This document shows positions 1 through 5,897 of a stretch of 6,504 nucleotides of DNA, one piece after another. Positions within the stretch are counted from its first letter, which is position 1. Each line of letters starts with the position of its first letter. Source of the stretch: DASSTJ01 sp035707965 (GTDB lineage Bacteria; Actinomycetota; Actinomycetes; Actinomycetales; Angustibacteraceae); assembly GCA_035707965.1 (NCBI GenBank), contig DASSTJ010000042.1, positions 1-6,504 on the forward strand. The letters are read 5' to 3'. The notes under the pieces were generated by a model that worked only from the letters and a program-made list of their open reading frames with translations, was not told where the DNA came from and searched no databases. A program made the position numbers and the translations under genes.

Positions 1-89
1 CACAGCAGGCGGGAGGGGTTGGGGTAGTCCTGCGCGTCGACCCGGACCGGGTAGCGCGCCGGCAGGCTGGTCGGCAGGGTCGCGGTCAT
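1..89 (-). CDS. DUF4389-like membrane protein, N-terminal fragment
   Basis: Only the first 29 or so codons are inside the window; the gene continues past the left edge. The visible peptide begins MTATLPTSLPARYPVRVDAQ and continues DYPNPSRLL. The Y-P-V-R-V-D segment followed by P-x-S-R-L-L resembles the start of DUF4389 proteins, small actinobacterial membrane proteins of unknown function whose transmembrane part comes after this point. No membrane helix is visible yet, so the family call rests on a short motif. I prefer the ATG at 89 because a GGGAG sequence lies 9 bases upstream of it. An in-frame ATG at 98 (reading MSEMTAT) would have that GGGAG directly abutting it, which is too close. The gene diverges from the lyase-like gene across a gap of about 190 bases. 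That an open frame with a start exists here is fairly secure; the family name is tentative. Confidence 0.45.
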   Translation of the reverse strand, partial: MTATLPTSLPARYPVRVDAQDYPNPSRLL

Positions 90-98
90 CTCACTCAT

Positions 99-103
99 CT
101 CCC
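99..103 (-). promoter_or_regulatory. Ribosome binding site deciding the start of the left-edge gene
   Basis: GGGAG on the minus strand lies 9 bases before the ATG at 89 and 0 bases before the ATG at 98. The spacing favours the inner ATG at 89. Confidence 0.4.
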
Positions 104-273
104 GGTGGAGCACAGGATCTGCCAGCTCCGTCCTACGCGGAGCACCCGCGGGCGGGCCAGGGTCCAAGGGCCCGGCACGGGCAGCGGTACGAGCGAGGTG
201 GGTGTCTGACCGCCCACACTGCCGCGTCTGCTGTCGGTGCGGTCGAGCATGATGAGGAGTCGGTGCGACGAAC

Positions 274-277
274 GAGG
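274..277 (+). promoter_or_regulatory. Ribosome binding site for the lyase-like gene
   Basis: GAGG lies 5 bases before ATG 283. It overlaps the alternative GTG start at 277, which argues that 283 is the real start. Confidence 0.5.
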
Positions 278-282
278 TGGCG

Positions 283-1113
283 ATGAGCACGCAGGACGAG
301 AGAGTGGCGCGGTTCCGCGGGTTGCACGAGTCCGGCTGCTTCGTCATGCCGAACCCGTGGGACGCCGGCAGCGCACGTGCACTGCAGCAGCTGGGCTTCG
401 TGGCGCTGGCGACGACCAGCTCGGGCTTCAGCTGGACGACGGGGCGGGCCGACAACACCACGCCCCTCGACCTCGTGCTGGCGCACCTGCGCCTCGTGGT
501 CGAGGCCGTCGACGTGCCGGTCAACGCCGACTTCGAGGGCGGGTTCGCCGTCGACCCGGAGGGGGTCGAGCGTAACGTCGCGCTCGCCGTCACCACCGGC
601 GTGGCCGGCCTGTCGATCGAGGACTCCACGGGCGACGAGGCGGAGCCGCTGTTCGAGCTCGAGCTCGCGGTCGACCGCGTGCGAGCAGCGCGGACGGCGA
701 TCGACGCGAGCGGGAGCGGCGTCGTCCTCACCGCCCGGTCGGAGGGTTTCATCGCCGGGCGACCCGACATCGACGCGACGGTGCGGCGGCTGCGCGCCTA
801 CGCGGACGCGGGCGCCGACTGCCTCTACGCTCCCGGCATCAGGTCGGTCGACCACGTGGCGGCCGTCGTCGAGGCTGCCGCCCCGCTGCCGGTGAACCTG
901 CTGGTGAGCGCACCGTTCATCACCGTGGACGAGGCTGCGGCGCTCGGGGTGCGTCGGATCAGCGTCGGCGGTGCGTTGGCCAAGACTGCCTGGCGCGGTG
1001 CACTGGACGCGGCTCGCGCGATCGCCGAGTCGGGCACGTTCTCTGCTTTCGAGCAGCTGCCGGACGTGAACGCGCTGTTCGAGTTGTCGGGGCGCGGCCT
1101 TGATGCGTGGTGA
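283..1113 (+). CDS. Isocitrate lyase/PEP mutase-superfamily protein
   Basis: The product is 276 residues and is predicted to be a cytosolic TIM-barrel enzyme of the isocitrate lyase/phosphoenolpyruvate mutase superfamily, in the group loosely annotated as 2-methylisocitrate lyase-like or phosphonomutase. These enzymes make or break C-C or C-P bonds next to a 2-oxo acid, using Mg2+. Visible signatures are MPNPWDAGSAR (22-32), the TTSSGFSWTTGRAD stretch (44-57), NADFEGGF (81-88) with likely metal ligands D83 and E85, SIEDSTG (111-117) with E113, LTARSEGF (149-156) and DCLYAPG further on. The K-K/R-C-G-H catalytic loop of true isocitrate lyase is absent, so glyoxylate-cycle activity is unlikely; the real substrate cannot be named. 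I chose ATG 283 because GAGG at 274-277 lies 5 bases upstream; an in-frame GTG at 277 is the alternative. The stop codon lies inside a repeat shared with the downstream gap. Confidence 0.9.
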   Translation: MSTQDERVARFRGLHESGCFVMPNPWDAGSARALQQLGFVALATTSSGFSWTTGRADNTTPLDLVLAHLRLVVEAVDVPVNADFEGGFAVDPEGVERNVALAVTTGVAGLSIEDSTGDEAEPLFELELAVDRVRAARTAIDASGSGVVLTARSEGFIAGRPDIDATVRRLRAYADAGADCLYAPGIRSVDHVAAVVEAAAPLPVNLLVSAPFITVDEAAALGVRRISVGGALAKTAWRGALDAARAIAESGTFSAFEQLPDVNALFELSGRGLDAW

Positions 1114-1272
1114 CTTCGCCTGCCAGGGCGAGCAGGAGGTTCCACGATGAGGGTGTTGCGGCTGAGCGGGATGAGGCTGCGGTGTGAGGGTGCTGCGGCT
1201 GCCGTCACGCGTGGTGACTACCCGTGCTGGGGCGGGCAGAAGGTTCCACGACGAGGGCGCTGCGGCGGGATG
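1105..1272 (+). repeat. Diverged direct repeat, two copies about 104 bases apart
   Basis: Copy 1 (1105-1173) begins in the last codons of the lyase-like gene and includes its stop codon. Copy 2 (1209-1272) is entirely intergenic. Aligned without gaps over 58 bases (1105-1162 against 1209-1266) I count 10 mismatches, about 83% identity. The longest exact blocks are GCGTGGTGACT and AGGTTCCACGA. A shorter motif, GAGGGYGYTGCGGC, occurs three times, at 1149, 1186 and 1253. The arrangement suggests tandem duplication of the gene's 3' end and downstream DNA, followed by drift. Confidence 0.7.
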
Positions 1273-1345
1273 CACGGCGCCCGGCTGAGGCATGGACGCC
1301 CCTACCGCGCATGCCGTGCCGCGGGCCGACGGGCAGAGTGGGGCC
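1114..1345 (+). promoter_or_regulatory. Intergenic leader region before the YyaL-family gene
   Basis: These 232 bases separate two same-strand genes and are mostly filled by the direct repeat described separately. I see no clear -35/-10 pair and no U-tracted terminator. The most striking element is AGGAGG at 1134-1139, seven bases before an ATG at 1147. That ATG opens an 83-codon frame (1147-1398) that runs out of frame into the start of the next gene. Confidence 0.4.
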
Positions 1346-1398
1346 ATGGTCAACCGGTTGGCGAACGCGACGAGCCCCTACCTGCTACAGCACGCTGA
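1147..1398 (+). CDS. Doubtful small open frame with a strong ribosome binding site
   Basis: The frame encodes 83 residues starting MRVLRLSGMRLRCEG, rich in Arg, Gly and Cys, and resembles nothing I recognise. In its favour, AGGAGG at 1134-1139 sits 7 bases from the ATG, the best Shine-Dalgarno match in the window. Against it, the composition is what random high-GC DNA gives, and the last 53 bases overlap the start of the YyaL-family gene in another frame. In the second repeat copy the equivalent ATG reads ACG (1251-1253). It may be a leader peptide whose translation affects the next gene, or it may be chance. Confidence 0.15.
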   Translation: MRVLRLSGMRLRCEGAAAAVTRGDYPCWGGQKVPRRGRCGGMHGARLRHGRPYRACRAAGRRAEWGHGQPVGERDEPLPATAR

Positions 1399-3625
1399 GA
1401 ATCCCGTCGACTGGCAGGAGTGGGGGCCGGAAGCGTTCGACGAAGCGCGGCGGCGCGATGTGCCGGTGCTGCTCTCCGTCGGGTACGCGGCCTGCCACTG
1501 GTGCCACGTCATGGCCCATGAGTCGTTCGAGGACGTCGAGACGGCCCACGAGATGAACGCCGGGTTCGTCAACGTCAAGGTCGATCGCGAGGAGCGGCCC
1601 GACGTCGACGCGCTCTACATGCAGGCGACGGTCGCCCTGACCGGGCAGGGGGGCTGGCCGATGACCGTGTTCCTGACCCCGGACGGGCGGCCCTTCTACG
1701 CGGGCACCTACTTCCCGCCGAGGCCGGCCCACGGGCGCCCCTCCTTCCGCCAGCTCCTCGCGGCGATCGGCGACACGTGGCGCGAGCGTCGCGGCGAGGT
1801 GCTCGACGCTGGGCAGCGGATCACGGAGGCACTGGCGCAGCGAGGACCCGCGGGGGCCGCGGGTGGTGGTGTCCCGACGTCCGACGACCTGGGCCGCGCC
1901 GTTCGCCTGCTCGCGCGCGAGCACGACGCCGAGCGGGGCGGGTTCGGGGGAGCGCCGAAGTTCCCGCCGTCCATGGTGCTCGAGTGGCTGCTGCGGCACG
2001 CGGCCCGTGAGGGCGTCCAGGACGACACGGCCGGGCTCGCGCTCGCGATGGCGGAGAACACGTTGCGCCGCATGGCGTTCAGCGGCACGTACGACCAGGT
2101 GGAGGGCGGCTTCGCCCGGTACGCGGTCGACGCTGACTGGGTGGTGCCCCACTTCGAGAAGATGCTCTACGACAACGCCTTGCTCGCACGCGTGTATCTG
2201 CACTGGTGGCGGCTGACGGGCGCGGCGACCGGGCGGCGCATCGCCGAGGAGACGTGCGACTTCCTGGTTGCGCGGCTCGGCACGGCGGATGGCGGCATGG
2301 CAAGCTCACTCGACGCCGACACGCTCGTCGAGGGCAGGGGCGGGCCGCGCAACCTGGAGGGCGCCACCTACGTGTGGACCCCGACGCAGCTCGTCGACGT
2401 GCTCGGGCCGGACGACGGGGCATGGGTCGCGGAGCTCACCGGCGTGACGCCGTCCGGGACGTTCGAGCACGGCACCAGCACGCTGCAGCTGTTGCGCGAC
2501 GTCTGGGCGTCCGACACGTCGGTGCCGGCCCCGGAACTTGGTCAACCTTCTGACGCCAAGACGGCCTCTTGGCGTGAACTAGGGCAACCAAGTTCCGGGA
2601 GGGGCGGGCTGGTGGAGGGCAAGCCCGACGAGGCCGAGCGGTGGACGGCGGCACGCGAGCGCTTGCGCCAGGCCAGGGCTGAGCGGCCCCAGCCCGGTCG
2701 TGACGACAAGGTGGTCGCCGCCTGGAACGGGCTGGCGATCGCTGCGCTCGCGGAGTGCGGCGCTCTGCTCGACCGGCCTGGTCTGCTCGACGCGGCGCGG
2801 GCCGCAGCCGACCTGCTGCTGCGCGTGCACCTGGTCGACGGACGGCTGCGTCGCGTGTCGCGTGACGGCGTGGTCGGTGCCCCGGAGGGTGTGCTCGAGG
2901 ACTACGGCGACGTGGTCGAGGGCCTTGTCGCCCTGCATGCGGCGACCGGTGAGGCGCGGTGGCTGCGTGCCGCGGGCGACCTCGTGGAGCGGATGCTCCA
3001 GCTGTTCTGGCGCGAGGGTGAGGCGGACGCGCGCGACGAACCCGAGCCGGACGACGTCGCACCTGGCAACGCTGAGCGCTCGGTCAGCGGCTCAGCGGCC
3101 GGACACTTCACCGACGTCCCCTACGCGTCTCCCGACCCGGTGCTGCACGGCGCGGCCGGTGGACGTGTCGGGGCGGCCGACCCCACCGACAACGCCTACC
3201 CGAGCGGCGTGTTCGCGGCTGCTGGCGCGTTGCTGTCGTGGGCAGCGCTCACGGGCGACGCGCGGTGCCGGGAGGTGGCTGAGCAGGCGCTGTCTGCTGC
3301 CAGGCAGATCGGGGCGGCGGCGCCCCGGTTCGCTGGCTGGGGGCTGGCGGTGTGCGAGGCGGTGCTCGACGGTCCCCGCGAGGTGGCTGTCGTCGGCGAG
3401 CCGGACGACGAGTCGGCGCGGTCCCTGCGGCTGGAGTCCCTGCTCGGCTCGGCGCCGGGACTGGTCGTGGCCGCGGGTGCACCCGGCCAGCGTCCCGTCG
3501 TCCCTCTGCTGGAGGGCCGAGGACTGCGGCACGGCGTTGCCGCCGCCTACCCGTGCCGAGGCTTCGTCTGCGACCTGCCGGTGACGTCACCCGAGCAGCT
3601 GCGCCCCTTCACGCGTCCGCGCTGA
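1346..3625 (+). CDS. YyaL/SPATA20-family protein (DUF255): thioredoxin-like plus glycosidase-like domains
   Basis: The product is 759 residues, predicted cytosolic, with no signal peptide. The N-terminal thioredoxin-like (DUF255) domain covers about residues 1-165. It opens with NRLANATSPYLLQHAENPVDW and carries the CHWCH redox motif (C50, C53), VDREERPD (79-86) and GQGGWPMTVFLTPDG (100-114). A six-hairpin alpha/alpha barrel of the N-acylglucosamine epimerase/glycosidase fold follows, with GGFGGAPKFP near 198, a DQVEGGF...VPHFEKMLYDNALL block near 250-280, RDDKVVAAWNGL near 452 and DPTDNAYPSG (612-621). The physiological substrate of this widespread family is unknown. I chose ATG 1346 over an in-frame ATG at 1292 because homologues start at M-x-N-R-L-A-N. 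The protein is longer than usual in two linkers: residues 395-418 are encoded by a 70-base palindrome, and about residues 559-585 form an acidic, Ala-rich stretch. No frameshift is apparent. Confidence 0.92.
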   Translation: MVNRLANATSPYLLQHAENPVDWQEWGPEAFDEARRRDVPVLLSVGYAACHWCHVMAHESFEDVETAHEMNAGFVNVKVDREERPDVDALYMQATVALTGQGGWPMTVFLTPDGRPFYAGTYFPPRPAHGRPSFRQLLAAIGDTWRERRGEVLDAGQRITEALAQRGPAGAAGGGVPTSDDLGRAVRLLAREHDAERGGFGGAPKFPPSMVLEWLLRHAAREGVQDDTAGLALAMAENTLRRMAFSGTYDQVEGGFARYAVDADWVVPHFEKMLYDNALLARVYLHWWRLTGAATGRRIAEETCDFLVARLGTADGGMASSLDADTLVEGRGGPRNLEGATYVWTPTQLVDVLGPDDGAWVAELTGVTPSGTFEHGTSTLQLLRDVWASDTSVPAPELGQPSDAKTASWRELGQPSSGRGGLVEGKPDEAERWTAARERLRQARAERPQPGRDDKVVAAWNGLAIAALAECGALLDRPGLLDAARAAADLLLRVHLVDGRLRRVSRDGVVGAPEGVLEDYGDVVEGLVALHAATGEARWLRAAGDLVERMLQLFWREGEADARDEPEPDDVAPGNAERSVSGSAAGHFTDVPYASPDPVLHGAAGGRVGAADPTDNAYPSGVFAAAGALLSWAALTGDARCREVAEQALSAARQIGAAAPRFAGWGLAVCEAVLDGPREVAVVGEPDDESARSLRLESLLGSAPGLVVAAGAPGQRPVVPLLEGRGLRHGVAAAYPCRGFVCDLPVTSPEQLRPFTRPR
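2530..2599 (+). repeat. Nested palindromic element inside the YyaL-family gene
   Basis: Outer arms of 13 bases are perfectly complementary: CCCGGAACTTGGT (2530-2542) and ACCAAGTTCCGGG (2587-2599). Inside them is a second perfect 9-base stem, ACGCCAAGA (2553-2561) with TCTTGGCGT (2567-2575), closed by a 5-base loop. The bases between the stems pair only in part. The element stays open in the gene's frame and encodes residues 395-418, including ELGQPS twice (from 2534 and from 2576). It lies between the LQL-R-D and ERW segments, where relatives have a short linker, so I infer that a mobile palindromic element was inserted in frame. Confidence 0.75.
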
Positions 3626-3641
3626 CCACCAAGCGCCCACC

Positions 3642-3695
3642 TCTGATGCGTTTGCGACGCTTCGCTCGGCGCTGAGAGGTACCAAACGCACCAGA
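3642..3695. repeat. Imperfect palindrome between convergent genes, possible bidirectional terminator
   Basis: TCTGATGCGTTTG (3642-3654) pairs with CAAACGCACCAGA (3683-3695) at 12 of 13 positions. A competing stem pairs ACCTCT (3639-3644) with AGAGGT (3675-3680). It sits 17 bases after the YyaL-family stop and 38 bases beyond the hemolysin III stop, where a shared terminator is expected. No U-run follows on either strand. The position allows termination; the size and nested form also suit a repetitive extragenic palindrome. Confidence 0.55.
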
Positions 3696-3733
3696 AGTCC
3701 GGGGTGGGGCCGTGGCGGGCCGCCGCAGCGCGC

Positions 3734-4468
3734 TCAGGTGAGCGGCGCGTGGTACACCGCGAGCGACACGGCGATGTAGTGGACGACGAACGCCGCCACC
3801 GTGCAGGTGTGGAACACCTCGTGGAAGCCGAACCATCGTGGGCTGGGGTCGGGGCGCTTGAGCCCGTAGACGAGCGCGCCGAGCGAGTACAGCGCCCCCC
3901 CGACGACGATGAGCACCAGCACCGCGGCGCCGCCCCGCTTGAGGAAGTCCGGCAGGTAGATCACGGCCACCCAGCCGAGCGCGACGTAGACGGGTGTGTA
4001 GAGCCACCGCGGAGCACCGGTCCAGAAGACGCGGAACAGCACACCGGCGATGGCTCCGCCCCACACGATGAGCAGCAGCGTGCGTGCGCGGTTGTGGGGG
4101 AGCAGCACCACGGCGAAGGGCGTGTAGCTGCCGGCGATGATGAGGAAGATGTTGGAGTGGTCGAGCCGCTTCAGCAGCATGCGCGCCTTCGGCGACCACC
4201 TGCCGCGGTGGTAGACGGCGCTCGTGCCGAACAGCAGGAACGCCGTGACGGCGAAGACGGCGGCCGAGGCGCGTGAGGAGGCCGTCGGTGCCAGTGCGAT
4301 CAGCACGATGCCAGCGGCCAGGGCCAGGGGGGTCGTGCCGGCATGGAGCCAGCCCCGGAGCTTGGGCTTGACGACCGCGACGGCGTCGTCGACCACGTCA
4401 CCCATGGCGGACAGGCGGTCGCTGCTCAGGCTGACGAGGCGCTGCGCGGGACGCTGCTGCTGCTCCAT
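3734..4468 (-). CDS. Hemolysin III family (TrhA/YqfA-like) membrane protein
   Basis: The product is 244 residues with about seven hydrophobic helices and belongs to the hemolysin III branch of the PAQR superfamily. Despite the name, bacterial members are mainly linked to membrane lipid or energy homeostasis, not host-cell lysis. Diagnostic motifs are KPKLRGWLH (34-42), SAVYHRG (83-89), LKRLDHSNIFLIIAGSYTPF (99-118) and FHEVFHTCTVAAFVVHY (215-231). The likely metal-binding set is S83/H87 and D103 with H216 and H220 of the H-x3-H motif, all present, so the site looks intact. Helices lie roughly at 46-62, 68-87, 104-122, 126-147, 152-172, 178-199 and 219-240. I chose ATG 4468 because a -10-like TATGCT ends 6 bases before it, which suits a leaderless mRNA; ATG 4405 (residue 22) is the alternative, but no clear Shine-Dalgarno precedes either. 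The stop of the DUF488 gene lies 34 bases upstream. Confidence 0.93.
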   Translation of the reverse strand: MEQQQRPAQRLVSLSSDRLSAMGDVVDDAVAVVKPKLRGWLHAGTTPLALAAGIVLIALAPTASSRASAAVFAVTAFLLFGTSAVYHRGRWSPKARMLLKRLDHSNIFLIIAGSYTPFAVVLLPHNRARTLLLIVWGGAIAGVLFRVFWTGAPRWLYTPVYVALGWVAVIYLPDFLKRGGAAVLVLIVVGGALYSLGALVYGLKRPDPSPRWFGFHEVFHTCTVAAFVVHYIAVSLAVYHAPLT

Positions 4469-4474
4469 CAGTCC

Positions 4475-4506
4475 AGCATAGCCCTGGTTACGGTCCCGTA
4501 GGTTAC
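4475..4506 (-). promoter_or_regulatory. Putative leaderless promoter and operator for the hemolysin III gene
   Basis: On the minus strand TATGCT (4480-4475) fits an actinobacterial -10 box (TANNNT), with 6 bases between it and the ATG at 4468, so transcription would start at or next to the ATG. Upstream, TACGGTCCCGTA (4489-4500) is a palindrome with 5-base arms around a 2-base centre, flanked by GGTTAC repeats at 4486-4491 and 4501-4506. This covers the expected -35 zone, where no good TTGACA-like box is visible. A palindrome here resembles the operator of a dimeric repressor such as a TetR-family protein; the regulator is not in the window. Confidence 0.45.
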
Positions 4507-5057
4507 TGGTGCGTAGCGATCTCGTGAAGGTCAGGGACGTCCCACCGGACGACGCCGTCCACGACGCGGGCTCCCTCCGCGACCGGGTGCGGAGTCAGCC
4601 GGCCGTCATGGGCGAGGTCGAGGACGTCGACGGGCTGGGTGAGTGACACGACGTCGGCGATGAGACGGCGGTGGCACCGCCACCAGACAGCCTCGCTGCA
4701 GCAGACGGCGACGCGCTGCTCGCCCAGGTCCGCCAGGAGGGAGGCGAAGCCGTCGGCCCACTCGGGCGTCCGGGTGTAGGCCGCGTAGGCGCGGAAGGCC
4801 TCGACGCGCCACCAGGTGTCCACGACTGGCTGGTTCTTGGGCAGCCGGCGCCGACCGCCGAGGCGAGGTTCCCAGCGGTAGGCGGTCCCGGCGTCCGGGA
4901 GCCACTGCTCCATCGCCTCACGCTTGAACTGCGGATGGGCGCGGCTACCGGGAAAGCTGCGTACGTCCACCAGCAGCGCGACGTCGGCATCGCGCAGCAG
5001 CGAGCCGAACGCCTCGGCCGTCAGCGTGCCGTGCCCGACGGTGAGCAGCTCAGTCAC
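4503..5057 (-). CDS. DUF488 family protein
   Basis: The product is 184 residues, predicted soluble and cytosolic. It belongs to the DUF488 family, which is widespread in bacteria and has no settled biochemical function. Family hallmarks are all present: LLTVGHGTL at the start (4-12), LLVDVRSFPGSRAHPQF (28-44), LGGRRR near residue 70, and VCCSEAVWWRCHRRLIAD (118-135). The last block carries C119, C120, C128 and H129, a plausible catalytic or metal-binding cluster. The open frame runs much further upstream on the minus strand, but that part is antisense to, or out of frame with, the LysE-family gene. I start at GTG 5057, directly before the conserved TVGH block, because GAGGA (5067-5063) lies 5 bases upstream. 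The gap to the LysE-family stop is 110 bases, and the stop overlaps the putative hemolysin III operator. Confidence 0.88.
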   Translation of the reverse strand: MTELLTVGHGTLTAEAFGSLLRDADVALLVDVRSFPGSRAHPQFKREAMEQWLPDAGTAYRWEPRLGGRRRLPKNQPVVDTWWRVEAFRAYAAYTRTPEWADGFASLLADLGEQRVAVCCSEAVWWRCHRRLIADVVSLTQPVDVLDLAHDGRLTPHPVAEGARVVDGVVRWDVPDLHEIATHQ

Positions 5058-5062
5058 GGGGA

Positions 5063-5067
5063 TCCTC
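5063..5067 (-). promoter_or_regulatory. Ribosome binding site deciding the DUF488 start
   Basis: GAGGA on the minus strand lies 5 bases before GTG 5057. It selects this GTG from a much longer open frame and agrees with where the conserved domain begins. Confidence 0.55.
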
Positions 5068-5167
5068 GAGGCGTCGTCCGGCCGGCGGGAGCAACCTGCC
5101 CCGGCCACGGGCTCGGCGGCTGCTGGGCCCCATTGTTCCTGCCCCTCGGGGCGAGCCGCCTGGGGGC

Positions 5168-5827
5168 TCAGACCAGCTGGGGTGCGAACTCGACCGCGAG
5201 CGCGACGCCAGCCAGCACGAGCAGCACCCCGGAGGCGACCAGCGCGCGTCGGTAGCCGGTGTCGTGCAGGTGGCGCCGGCCCCCGGCGACCAGGGCCGCG
5301 ACCGCGATCTTGGCGCCCACGAGCGTGACGTAGAAGCCCGCCACGAGCCAGATCGCCGACGGATGGCTGTCGCGCCACGTGGAGACGACGAGCGGTCCGA
5401 GCGCCGTGGCCCACGCGACCCAAGGGTGCGGGCTGAGCACGTTGACCGTGGCCGCCTGACGCCAGGCTGCGAACGGCGTCAGCGCCCGCGCGGTGCCGTC
5501 CGGGCTGAGCGTGGCGTCGCGTGCCTCGCGGATCGTCTGGGCGCCGGTCCAGACGATGAACGCGGCCCCGACCACCCCGAGCGCGGGCAGCGTGCGGTGC
5601 GGCAGGTGGTCGAGCACGAGCAGCGTGGTGCCGACGATGAACACGTCCGACAGCAGCGGTCCGCACGCCGCCAGCGCGCCAGCCCGCCAGCCGGACTTGA
5701 GCGACGACGTGATGACCAGCACGAGCAGCGGACCTGGGCTGATGCCGGCCGCCAGGCCGATGGTCAGGCCGACGGCGAGGGCTTCCACGACCGGCAGCGT
5801 ACGGTCCGGGCCACTGGCCCCGGGCAT
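5168..5827 (-). CDS. LysE-family transporter
   Basis: From ATG 5827 the product is 219 residues. It is an inner-membrane protein with about six hydrophobic helices and belongs to the LysE/RhtB superfamily, whose members export amino acids or other small solutes using the proton gradient. The signature GLAAGISPGPLLVLV, containing G-I-S-P-G-P-L (28-34), lies at the end of the first helix. Further helices are near 48-70, 78-96, 118-142, 150-172 and 188-208, and the mid-protein NVLSPHPWVAWATALGP block is also typical. The substrate cannot be told from sequence. The start is uncertain: relatives usually begin just before the EALxxGLxxGLAAG segment, which fits GTG 5788 (206 residues). A TACGCT -10-like box lies 7 bases before that GTG, whereas ATG 5827 has no clear Shine-Dalgarno. 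The family call does not depend on the start. Confidence 0.87.
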   Translation of the reverse strand: MPGASGPDRTLPVVEALAVGLTIGLAAGISPGPLLVLVITSSLKSGWRAGALAACGPLLSDVFIVGTTLLVLDHLPHRTLPALGVVGAAFIVWTGAQTIREARDATLSPDGTARALTPFAAWRQAATVNVLSPHPWVAWATALGPLVVSTWRDSHPSAIWLVAGFYVTLVGAKIAVAALVAGGRRHLHDTGYRRALVASGVLLVLAGVALAVEFAPQLV

Positions 5828-5859
5828 CGCGCCAACGCGGTGGGCGTGCGAGGCCCGGG

Positions 5860-5881
5860 GTGCGCGTGGCTGCACGCGCAC
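5860..5881. terminator. Perfect 9-bp hairpin after the UDP-glucose dehydrogenase gene
   Basis: GTGCGCGTG (5860-5868) and CACGCGCAC (5873-5881) are exact complements around a 4-base loop. The hairpin lies about 50 bases beyond the dehydrogenase stop and 33 bases before the LysE-family ATG. No U-run follows, so it would be a U-less terminator of the kind proposed for high-GC actinobacteria, or a leader structure of the transporter mRNA. Confidence 0.4.
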
Positions 5882-5897
5882 GCGGGCGGTCGCGACA

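Larger units (their letters stand above)
99..282. promoter_or_regulatory. Divergent intergenic region
   Basis: This stretch separates two divergently transcribed genes and so must hold both promoters. I found no convincing -35/-10 pair for either direction. One hairpin is visible, GCTCCG (125-130) pairing with CGGAGC (138-143) around a 7-base loop, which would lie in the 5' leader of the minus-strand gene. No coding sequence is supported here: open frames in this stretch are side effects of high GC. Confidence 0.4.

Noticed and set aside
654..668. GAGCTC tandem within the lyase-like gene
   Set aside because: It encodes the Glu-Leu-Glu-Leu stretch in frame and is explained by codon choice.
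133..1353. 406-codon minus-strand open frame opposite the lyase-like gene
   Set aside because: It is antisense to a gene with clear family motifs, is rich in Arg, His and Ala without any recognisable domain, and is the usual product of GC-rich third positions.
2700..3584. 294-codon plus-strand frame inside the YyaL-family gene
   Set aside because: It is an out-of-frame shadow dominated by Arg, Ser, Cys and Thr; the conserved frame of the large gene runs straight through.
3734..4468. Hemolysin as a virulence toxin
   Set aside because: The family name is historical; the seven-helix PAQR-like protein with intact His/Asp motifs is a common chromosomal membrane protein in harmless bacteria.
5141..5152. 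Short GCCCC/GGGGC inverted repeat after the LysE-family stop
   Set aside because: It has only 4-5 paired bases with a minimal loop and no U-run; such matches are expected by chance at this GC content.
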